Below are positions 52,995-62,306 of a stretch of 64,000 nt of DNA, piece by piece. The position numbers and the translations under genes are program-made. The notes under the pieces are model-generated. The model was not told where the DNA came from, ran no database searches, and worked only from the letters and a program-made list of their open reading frames with translations. Source of the stretch: Undaria pinnatifida (lineage: Eukaryota; Sar; Phaeophyceae; Laminariales; Alariaceae). The stretch lies in NCBI GenBank assembly GCA_012845835.1, contig JABAKD010000001.1, positions 5,090,976 through 5,154,975 on the forward strand. Direction: 5' to 3'. Numbering within the stretch: the first letter of the stretch is position 1; each line of letters opens with the position of its first letter.

Positions 52995-53539
52995 TTATCC
53001 CATATCCCAAATCCCAAATCCCAAACATTAACATTGCTAAAATAACACAGAAAAGGGTCCTCCTTCTTGTGTTATCGCAAAAACCTCAATCAATCAGGTA
53101 CTCTGAGAGTACCTGCTCTGAGAGAGTACCTATGATTTTTAATGACACCCGGATACCGGATACGCGGTGATGAATTACCCTGTGTACCTTCATACAAAAC
53201 GTATAATATATGTACCTGTATTGTGCCAGGTACCAGTATATATAGCAGGAGGAGGTCTGTAGGGTCTAGCGTACCAGAGGTAGAAGTTTGACGACAGCAA
53301 GACAGCGCAGCGTCGGGGGAATGCCGGTAAACGATTAATATTTTGCGTGATACGCCACAAAAGAGACACTTGGGAGAAACCAAAAAGTCCCGTTCCCCGT
53401 AGAAATTTCATACAACAAAAACTACTTTTAGCTGTTCATTGAAGTTTCAGCAGGCAGAGCGGAAAGACATATAAATTTTGTATACATGGTGCTGGTACAT
53501 TTTTTGATAATCATGAATAAAAGCCCTGTGGACGTCAAC
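52995..53539. other. Spacer with ATCCCAA repeats and a perfect palindrome
   Basis: TATCCCAAATCCCAAATCCC follows the LTR. AGGTACTCTGAGAGTACCT (about 53096-53114) is a 19-base palindrome with one centre base. No gene is supported. Confidence 0.5.
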
Positions 53540-56500
53540 ATGCAATGCATGCGCGGTGCGTGGTGAATGCAGTCAGACGAGGCGGGGCGCAGGCGTCGCT
53601 TCTCTGCGGAGCAAGGGGATGCACAATCCGCCATGATCATGGAAGACAGGAAGCAATAGAAGCGGCAGTTCAGGCCGACCCTGGACTACGCGTGACGGCA
53701 GCGGGACCCGGGGGGAGACCTGATGATGGCGAGGAAGAGCGCCGGGATGGCCTCTGCCATGTCCCTAGGACCAAACACATTGGAAATTGCAGGACCGCTC
53801 GATGATGTCCCCCTTGAGGACCTCCAACAACGCTTCGTCACTGTTATCAAAGTGCAGCCGAGGCTGGCTACTGCCTACGCCAAGCTTATCACCCATGTGC
53901 TTGGCCTCCTCAATCATGCCTTGGGAGCGCATCGCCAATTCACACAATCGGAGACGCCGCAATCACTCCTGAGGTCAATCAATTTGTGGTAAATCCTCCC
54001 AGCTCTACTGCACTCGCAGGATGGCCGAATGAAACGGCGTGAGAGAGGTTCGCATCTGCCAAACGCGGTGTGACCTAAACCTCTTGCTCCCATGGTTAAT
54101 GGAGTATACCCGTTGAACATCGACGAGGCAAATCGGCCAAGCCCGCGAAGACACGGACGCTGATATGTTTAACAGGGCATCATGAGCATGCCGCCATCGA
54201 GAGGGGGTGACTGTGGCAGCACGCAGCCTCCTCGCGGAACCGCGCGCGCCGGGGGACGAGAAAACGTGGGAGCGCGTAAAAGAAAAGTTCCCGGAGAAGA
54301 ACTAGGCCTGCGTCTCCGAAGCTGCAGCGGTAGGGTTGGCAGCAAGTTCCTCCGGCCAGGAGAACGGGAGTGTTCCCAACTGGCGTCCGGAGGAAGAGTT
54401 CGACCCACAGGTAACCCTCGAGGTCATCAATTCTCGCAACGCCTTATCAGGCGCGGGGAGCGACGGTCTGCGCTTCTCGCACTTGCAGTCAATAATCAGG
54501 ACTGGTTTTGGGCGCAAAAATTTCGTAGCTGGCGTTGAAGCCTTCTGGAGAAGAATTGTCGATGATCCAAACGCCTTCCCACCTGAATTCCGGCAGCTCT
54601 TCTTGTAATCCAACCTCACTGCCCTGGGTGAAAAATGCCGCCCCGTGTGCGTGGGGATGACGTGGAGGCGGCTTATTGCGGCCGGAACCATGCGGCAGTG
54701 GCAACCACGGCTGGAGGAGGCCAACCGCGAAGCGAGACGGTTTGGAGTCGGAGTACGAGGGGGAATGGAACAGGTAGCGCTACGCGCAAGAGTACATCAC
54801 GAGGCAAAAAACTGGCTGATGCTCACCGATTGCTCCAATCAACACAGTGAAGCGGACAGCGATGCTGGCGGAGGCAGCCACTTGCGTGCCGGCGCTTACA
54901 CCGTTCGTGGCAAAATTATACGGCGAGATGTCTGCGCCCGTGTTCTTTTAGATGGAATCGGGAGAAAGGCGAAAGATTGACTACTCGAGCGGGGTGTAAC
55001 AAGGGGATGCCATGGGACCGGCGTTGTTCTGCATGCCGCTCCTGCTGGTGCTGAGGCGGACACGGCGGAGTTCGAGCCAAAAGGTGTAGAGGCATTCGCC
55101 TACCTAGATTATATTTGCATCGGAATGGTGTAAATCACACCCGATACTGCTGTGGAAGTGGTACCCTTCCTCCAGCGTGAGTTGTCCAACATCGGAATTG
55201 CGATCAGCCCGAGCAAAACGGTTTCCCTGCCCCCGAAGGGGCACGTACCTACACCGGAACAAACCACCCTTCTTGACGGCATTGGCGTCAGCATCGCCGA
55301 ACGTGGTGAGGTTAAGGTGGTGGGTATGCCCATCGGCACAGATGAGTACGCGAGGGAGAGCGCAACGGAGATAGTCCGAAACGGGGGAGCGGGGCAACTC
55401 GCGCGGATGTTGTCGCGCATGCCGGACAAGCAATCAGCCAACCTGATTGCCACCGGCTCTATGGTTCAACGGACCTCCTACCTTGAACGCGTGATGGACC
55501 CAGAACTATCGCTGGCTGCATGCAGAAAAGCAGGTGGCAACGCCTTGTGGATGCTGGAGAGACTGCTCGATCTCCCGGGGGCAGCAGAAGAATCGTCGTT
55601 CTTGGCGGACGGGTGCCCGACAAACGTGTTGACTCTGCAATCCCATCAACAGGTGCAGGCGAGCCTGTCCACGGGGGCCGGAGGGTCTGGGCTGTTATCG
55701 GCTGAAGCCTGGAAGATGTCAGCATCCGTTAGGAGCTTGGCGGCGACGGTGCCAGAGGTGCTTGCTGATCTCGTCCGCCCGACAAACGTGTTGACTCTGC
55801 AATCCCATCAACAGGTGCAGGCGAGCCTGTCCACGGGGGCCGGAGGGTCTGGGCTGTCATCGGCTGAAGCCTGGAAGATGTCAGCATCCGTTAGGAGCTT
55901 GGCGGCGACGGTGCCAGAGGTGCTTGCTGATCTGTCCGGCGCAATAGGGAACAAAGCCCGGAGGGAGCTTCCCGATTCTGACCTCGTGCGGCGCATCTGG
56001 AACAGCGTCAGGGACCTGCGCGATGCGCATGGGGTTTCAGAGGAGACCGTGGCGAACATCGTGCCGGAAGTCTGGCGGGACAGAGCCTTTAGAGCAGGAG
56101 AGCGAGGTGCCTCAGGGCAATCAGTTGCAGACGTGTTGCCTGCACACGACGCCGAAACTATCAGCTCCAGCAAAGCGCAGCAGAGACTGGGTAAACTGGT
56201 AAACCGAGTACGATGTGAGAGGCACGTCTCTTCGCTGGACCAGCTCCCCGAGACGAGGCCTCAGCGAGACACAGGCGAATCTCAAGGCGAGGCGGAGACG
56301 CGAGACTTGGCCAAGGCCCGGCAACGGAGTCAATCGGGATCAAGGGCTACCGCCTTCCTAAGGGCGAGGCCTGTAGACTCAGCTAGAACCATCCCTGCAT
56401 CAAAGTTCGTGACTGCGGGGAAGACATTCTGGGTATAGAGGGATTCCCGGCGGCGAGGTGCCCATGCTGCGGTGAATCGGAGGTTAATACGCGGCATGCA

Positions 56501-57156
56501 CGATTGTGTCACCGATCGGGCGCGCAGGTGAATCAGCACAAACACCTTGTGCACGCGCTCTCCCGCACCCTTAAGGGCATATCCATCCGCCGCCAGGTGG
56601 AACGCGAAGCCTCGTTCCATGCAGACAGGGATTTGCGAATGGAAACGTGATTGAGGCAGGTGGACTAAGAGATGCTACGGCATCGGAGTATCGCGGAAAG
56701 TGGACACTCCTCGACGTCACGTATGCGGACCCACAAGCACGGGTCCACATGCGGGCAGGAAGCGCGTATCGAAACGGATCAGCGGCTTCCACTTCCAAGG
56801 CGCGCAAGCGCAACCACTACGCTCGTCCGGGACAGGTGTCCTTCGACGAGCACAGCTACAAACTCGACACCCTCGCGGTGGAAAGCTTTGGGCGCCTCGG
56901 TAAAGAAGGCAGCGACCTGATCGATCAGGTGGCGGCAAGCATCGTTGGAGGGACGGACGCATCGTCCCTAGTCCGGAAGGGCGTGTGCAAGGAGCGCCTA
57001 TTCCAAAGAATCTCTGTGACTACTCAGGTCGCGATTTCGGGCAGAGTTCATCGATATAGGCTATCTCTGAGGAATCATCAGGCCGCGAGGGGAAGGGAAG
57101 AAGAAGCGGGAGGACTACGGCCACTGGTCTGGGGTTGCAATTTTGATGAGAATTAA
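53540..57156 (+). pseudogene. LINE polyprotein, broken
   Basis: From 54336 the frame reads SGAGSDGLRFSHLQSIIRTG, a TAA at 54606-54608, then CRPVCVGMTWRRLIAAGTMR and LMLTDCSN. A shift near 54845 leads into KIDYSS-GV-QGDAMGPALF and an AYLDYICIG block where the catalytic Y/A-x-D-D would be; it has D-Y in place of D-D. 55152-56438 is an open 428-codon C-terminal part. A shift near 56430 leads to CPCCGESEVNTRHARLC (a C-x2-C ... H ... C finger) and then LLDVTYADP ... KARKRNHYA, which resembles the D and K-x-x-x-Y part of restriction-like endonucleases of R2/CRE-type LINEs. The N-terminal 53545-54335 is too scrambled to read. Confidence 0.72.
55616..55939 (+). repeat. 162-bp in-frame tandem duplication in the LINE ORF
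   Basis: Units start CCCGACAAACGTGTTGACTC at 55616 and 55778, with about one base difference seen (CTGTTATCG / CTGTCATCG). Each encodes 54 residues (PTNVLTLQSHQQVQASL ...). The frame is preserved. Confidence 0.92.
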
Positions 57157-57385
57157 GGTAGACTCTCAGCTAAAACATGTATAAGGAAAGGGAACAGTAG
57201 ATAAAAGGAGAAGATGTGGGGAAAGGAAATGGGCAAATGGTTGGCGGCAGATACCACTTCATTATGGTGCGATCATTCGACTTCATATTAGGTAATACTG
57301 CTGCTTTATGGAAGGATATTCGATTTACATCGGAACGGCATCTACGATCTATTGTCGGAGGACAAAAAATAATAGTGATAATCAT

Positions 57386-57487
57386 GCAAAATCGACACAC
57401 GACGCGTATGAAAATACGTGGAAGTGTGGTGAGCTAAAGCTGTATTTTTCCCCATCCGCCGGAGGATATAAAGAAAAAAAAAAAAAG
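57386..57487 (+). repeat. LINE 3' terminal segment, copy 2
   Basis: It is nearly identical to 41166-41275, with the same CCCCATCCGCCGGAGGATA end and an A-rich tail. Confidence 0.85.
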
Positions 57488-58620
57488 ATAATCATGCACA
57501 TAGCTCGTGAATCGATACCAGATAATAGTACCTAACGCTAGTGGCATGAATGTGTAGTATACTGCTGTTACAATGTACTGGTGTATCGGAATAATAGGAT
57601 CATAGGTGGAGTGATAATCCTGGGAAATTGCTACCTGGTATGTACCAGGGTATGAGATCACCCTATGCCCGAGAATCCGGTTACCGGACTCGGTCTAGTC
57701 ATCATTATTTATTATATAATAATATTTAAAGGACGTCAGCCGTGAGTTTGTATGCGCCATCTGGTAGTTCTTACGACCGCTGACAGGGCGCCTGAAGGTT
57801 TTGACTACCTCGTGTTCAACCCTCTCAGCGTATTCGCCCTTTATATCGTGTCACGCCGTCCGCCACACACGATCTTGTTCCTGTGTTGTGTGTCCTGCCG
57901 ATCAGCTGGCGGCTGTCTGGTTAACCTGGCCGCGCATACTGCGGCACAAGACGACTACTACTATCAATACTATGTTTTCATCTTCTCATTTCCTGTCGGT
58001 CTGCCGACTCTCTCTCTCTCTCCCCCCGCTCATAGCCGGGGGCGCTCTGGGTATCAAGTTCCTCATACTGCGGCACAGGAGAGTTTTTTTTGGTTCTGCA
58101 TTTTTCTCAATGCACCCCTCTTCCCCCGTCGCTGGAGCTGTTGCGATAGCTACAGGGGTATCCATTCGTGGTCCATTCTAAAAAAAAAAACGTCCCCTCC
58201 CCGTCCGTCGCTGGAGGCCCAACGGTAGCTAGCAGTGATCGTCTGTTTTCCGAATGCATGTTTGGCCCTAGCTGGGAATATGGCGCTATCTAGAGTGTTT
58301 CCGTTTTCAACCGCCTGGTACACCTTTTCGACCAGCGCACCCCCCACCACTGGGCGTTCCATTGCTGCAGTCGTGTATGAAGAAACAGGCAGGAAATCGT
58401 TTGGATGATAGAGCTAACCATACGTTGTCGGGGCTCACGAGGAAGAAGGCAGGAGTAACCGCAACAATAGAGGCAGTTTCAAGGGATGACCGATTGCCAC
58501 CGATGCACCATCGCCACCATCAAGTATCAAAACGACATTCTTGCTGAAATGAATCTGACGCGAGGTCGAAAACAAAAATAGTGGCGCCCACAGGGCCACC
58601 TGCACCATCTGCATTTTTGG
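57488..58620. other. Intergenic stretch
   Basis: A CTCTCTCTCTCTC run (58009-58021) and an A-run (58181-58190) are visible. The ORF 57752-58228 has no recognisable domain. No gene is supported. Confidence 0.4.
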
Positions 58621-59858
58621 TGGAAGCTCGTGAAAGCTTCCATGGAAGCTTCCATATAAGACATGGAAGATTACACGACTTCCACGGAAGCTTCCATCAC
58701 TGGAAGCTTCCATGGAAGCGTGGAAGCTTCCGTGGAAGCAATGGAATCTTCCATGGAAGGTGGAAGCTTCCACGGAAACAACTTCCACGGAAGCTTCCAT
58801 GAAAGCTTCCACGGAAGCTTCCACGAAAGCAACTTCCACGAAAGCTTCCACGGAAGCTTTGACGGAAGCAACTTCCGTGGAAGCTTCCACCGAAGCAACT
58901 TCCACGAAAGCAACTTCCACGGAAACAACTTCCACGGAAGCTTCCATGAAAGCTTTCACGGAAGCTTCCACGGAAGCAACCTAACCCTAGCCCTAACCCT
59001 AACCCTAACCCTGACCCTGACCCTAAGCTTCCATGGAAGTAACTTCCGTGGAAGCTTCCATTACTTCCGCGAAAGCTTCCATTACTTCCATGGAAGCTTT
59101 TGTGGAAGCTTTCGTGGAAGCTCCCGAGGAATATACTTCCACGGAAGTTTTCATATCTTCCATATCTTCCATGGAAGCTTCCACGGAAGCTGACGGAAGC
59201 TCTCATGAAAGCTTCCGTGGAAGTTACTTCTGGGAAGCTTTCATATCTTCCATGTCTTCCATGGAAGCTTCCACGGAAGCTTCCATGAAGACTTCCGTGA
59301 GAGTTACTTCCATGAAAGCTTCCATAACTTCCGCGAAAGCTTGCATTACTTCCATGAAAGCTTCCGTGGAAGATTTCGTGGAAGTTACTCCCATGGAAGC
59401 TTTCGTGGAAGCTTTCGTGGAAGCTCCCGTGGAAGTTACTTCCGTGGAAGCTTTTATATTTTCCATACCTTCCATGGAAGCTTCCACGGAAGCGTCCACG
59501 AAAGCTTCCATGGACGTTACTTCCATGAAAGCTTCCATGGAAGCTTTCGTGGAAGTTACTTCCATGGAAGCTTTCGTGGAAGCTTTCGTGGAAGCTCCCG
59601 TGGAAGTTACTTCCGTGGAAGCTTTCATATCTTCCATATGTTTCATGGAAGCTTCCACGAAAGCTTCCGTGGAAGTTACTTCCGTGAAATCTTCCATAAC
59701 TTCCGCGAAAGCTTCCATTACTTCCATGAAAGCTTCCATGGAAGCTTTCGTGGAAGTTACTTCCGTGGAAGCTTTCGTGGAAGCTTTCGTGGAAGCTCCC
59801 GTGGAAATTACTTCCATGGAAGCTTTCACATCTTCCATATCTTCATATCTTCCATATC
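58621..59858. repeat. Palindromic GGAAGCTTCCAT array, about 1.24 kb
   Basis: The base unit is 12 bases, GGAAGCTTCC(A/G)(T/C), with dozens of variants. The right half (59030-59858) has a longer order in which blocks with CTTTCATATCTTCC recur at irregular 90-210-base steps. Because the unit is its own reverse complement, both strands read Gly-Ser-Phe-His, Lys-Leu-Pro-Trp and Glu-Ala-Ser-Met/Thr repeats, and overlapping ORFs of up to 338 codons appear. I do not call these genes. GAAGCTTC also fits the GAAnnTTC core of a heat-shock element, but the 12-base phase is not the standard 5-base one. Confidence 0.93.
58981..59027 (+). repeat. Interstitial telomere-like tract (CCCTAA)n
   Basis: About seven hexamers, mostly CCCTAA with CCCTAG and CCCTGA variants, lie inside the palindromic array. 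The tract ends CCCTAAGCTTCC, blending into AAGCTT. It could mark a healed break or old chromosome end. Confidence 0.9.
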
Positions 59859-60049
59859 TGATACGGCAGCGAGTCGGACCTGCGCAACTATACTTCCACG
59901 GGCCTAGTTATGACTCACCTGCTGCCTTGAGAGTTCGTATTCAGTATCCAGCAGTACCTTCGATTCCTCTGATTGATCCGAAACTCCAGACTTTGAGCGA
60001 AGTTCAACCGTTGGTCTCGCAAGCACGTGAGATGACAGTTGATGGATGA
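59859..60049 (+). other. Non-repetitive C-terminal extension of an array ORF
   Basis: The 59033-60049 frame leaves the array and ends with about 60 non-repetitive residues (SPAALRVRIQYPAVPSIPLI). It could be the end of a real, array-expanded gene or a chance reading; I do not recognise it. Confidence 0.3.
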
Positions 60050-60152
60050 TGTGGATGCACAAGCGAGCAGTCGTTTATGCACGGGTGAACAGTTGATATG
60101 CCTTTTTAACTTTGCACTTTTGATTGCACTTTTTCTTTCTTTTTTTGGGTGG

Positions 60153-60369
60153 TGTTAACAGACTAAACACCAGGTGATGTCAGGTGGACGCAACATGCGC
60201 TACCACCTGGGTCTGGCGTTACGATCCGGCGGATGAAACCGCTTTTTAGATGAAACGTCCTTCCCACACCCACAGAGCTACCCACCACTGCATCTGCGCC
60301 CGGTGAGTCGTAATCATCAGACTACGGCCCACCGTATTTTTTATGTTCCCACGTTGGCTTGCCGTAACA
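60153..60369 (-). repeat. Gypsy D 3' LTR (about 217 bp), inferred
   Basis: The bounds rest on the inverted TGTTA/TAACA ends and the adjacent polypurine tract (ACTTGGGGGGG, 60370-60380). The partner LTR is not in view, so the left end is less sure. Confidence 0.6.
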
Positions 60370-60556
60370 CCCCCCCAAGTCTGGTACTGTCCTCCAGAGC
60401 TTAGAACAATGCGGCTTTAGCCAACGGAACTACTCCACCCAGCCAGACCTGCCGCCTAAGCAAACGGTTTAGGCTGAGGCCGCCCTTCTTCCTGGCTCCT
60501 GGTATTGCATCTCCTTTCCAGACTCCATAGCTCTTAACTGGACCAACTTCCCAGGT

Positions 60557-60982
60557 TTAAGATGAAGCTGTCGCTAACTCCTTCCCTTGATTGACCTCGT
60601 CCCGATTCAGCTCCTCCCAGTCACCGTCTGGGTATCTCACTCGCCAGTATGGGTTGCTGAAATCGTACACCTCCCCTACGAACACCTTCCTCCGGCCACG
60701 GATGTCTGCTAACTCCCTCCTGACTTTAGTTCCTATCGGGAATGCCTTTAACGCCTCTTCCCTGGAAACTGCTTCCCTTTCCCCTCTTGTAGGCACTCCT
60801 GGTGGTCGAGTCCGGTGATCCGCTCCATAATACCTCTCCCACAAAGCGTGAAACACGTCCAGCTGTAGTGGCGTGAAGCTTTCTTGTACTTCTTCCTCGT
60901 TCAGCCAGTTAGATTCGACGCCATCCAGGTGCCTGCCCTTGTATTCCCAGACCCACGTGCCTTCTGTGACCCACAAAACTTT
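60557..60982 (-). pseudogene. Gypsy D C-terminal Tudor-like segment
   Basis: About 140 residues. GTKVRRELADIRGRRKVFVG, EVYDF and WRVRYPDGDWEELNRDEV match the pattern of small Tudor/royal-family domains (G-x-x-V ... F ... G-x-V ... Y-x-V-x-Y-x-D-G-D-x-E-E-L). It is separated from integrase by a one-base shift near 60990; in the shifted frame the join reads LYTLINRKVLWVTEGTW. In other gypsy elements a chromodomain sits here and binds histone marks, so a similar targeting role is plausible. Confidence 0.65.
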
Positions 60983-60990
60983 ACGGTTGA

Positions 60991-62292
60991 TTAGCGTGTA
61001 CAGCGGTGCTGCCGCAGTGGAACTACCTCAGCAAGTTCAACATCCGGTCCCCAGGCCAAGTGCGCAAACTCGTCCTCAAAAGCATGCCGAAGTTCCACCG
61101 GGCGTTCATGAAAGGGTTTGATGTCCGCCGCAGACACCATTCTCTTCCTGATACTGCGGCCATTCATGTGCACCGCGTAACTAAGGCCTGGATGTATTAT
61201 ACGGACTACCTGCCATGGTCCCGTCCAGTGTTCGTGTGCTAACTTCGAGTGAACTCCTTCCCTCGATAGTTTGCTGGCCGCCTCCGTAACCAACACGTAG
61301 TCACCGATCCTGGATTGTCCCCCTGAAGAAGCACGACCTATGCTGTCATTATAGCTTCGCCTACTTCGATCCTTGGCAGCTTGCCTTTTCTCTAGGGCTT
61401 CGCGTACCTCTCTGAACGCTTGTTGTTGATCCGCCACGAAGGCGTCCAATCCCCCTTGATATTCTACACCATCGACGACAGGGGTTATCGAGTCCAATTG
61501 TGTGCGGGCATCCCGACCGAACAATAGACGAAATGGTGTCGGCGACGAGGGTAGGCTAGGATCTGGGGTAACACGCTGGATCCAGCATGCTGGAAGTGCA
61601 TACCGATCCCATATCCTAGGCCAAGACTTGCAGAGTTCGGATAATACCTCCTGGAGCCACCCCCCCACCCTTTCGACTGCTCCCTGGGCACAGGGGTGGT
61701 TGGCGGGACCATAGTCTATCGACACTCTCAACCACTGACACAAATGTTTCACCACCTGCGCTGTGAATTCCCCCCCAGCATCGCTCCGGATCGACAACGG
61801 CACCCCGAAGGTCAAAAGGAGTTCTAACAGCTTGCGACTCACCCCGACGGCATCCTTCGACGGCAACGGATATGCTAACAGGAACTTGCTGGCTCTATCC
61901 ACCACAACCAACAGGTACCTGTTTCCGTCTTGAGACTCTTGTTTGAGGTCTTGGATGTCCATTTCTAGAACTTCCCAAGGCCGCAGAAACTTGGCTGGCA
62001 TCAGAGCTACTCGATGACTGTTGGCCCGTTTCCTTCTCCTGCAGCCACACGAGAGCATATATTCGCGCACGTCCTTGACCAACGTCGGCCAAATGTACTT
62101 GCCTTTAACAAGGAGCGTCGTGCGCGCCACGCCTGGATGGCCAAACATGCTGTGAACCAGCGCCAAGACCCCTGGTACCACCACCCTCGGTATTGCTAAC
62201 TTAGGGTAAACAGCCATGTCAGCGCCGAGCAATCGGTGATGAGAGTAAATCTCCTGCCCCATACGTACGGTCTGAAGTGGTCTACCGCCCAT
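60991..62292 (-). pseudogene. Gypsy D integrase
   Basis: 433 codons. The zinc-finger region has HSMFGH and SCGCRRRK (the usual C-x-x-C is C-G-C). Core residues: Asp in LEMDIQDL, Asp in IRSDAGGEFT, Glu in AQGAVERVGG. It ends with a GPW-type segment (HEHWTGPWQVVRI). The first residues to about 62220 are a frame-shifted RNase H piece; RNase H is cut after FTLITDCSALTWLF. Confidence 0.88.
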
Positions 62293-62306
62293 AACACCGC
62301 CATCAC

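Larger units (their letters stand above)
53540..57487 (+). mobile_element. Decayed LINE of the restriction-like-endonuclease type
   Basis: RT-like and C-terminal zinc-finger/endonuclease-like segments are spread over 4 kb on the plus strand with many stops. The 3' end has AATCGACACACGACGCGTAT ... CCGGAGGATATAAAG and an A-rich tail (to about 57487). No target duplication was identified. Confidence 0.75.

Noticed and set aside
58435-60049. Overlapping long ORFs on both strands in the palindromic array as genes
   Set aside because: The unit lacks stop codons in most frames by composition, so open frames are expected without selection.
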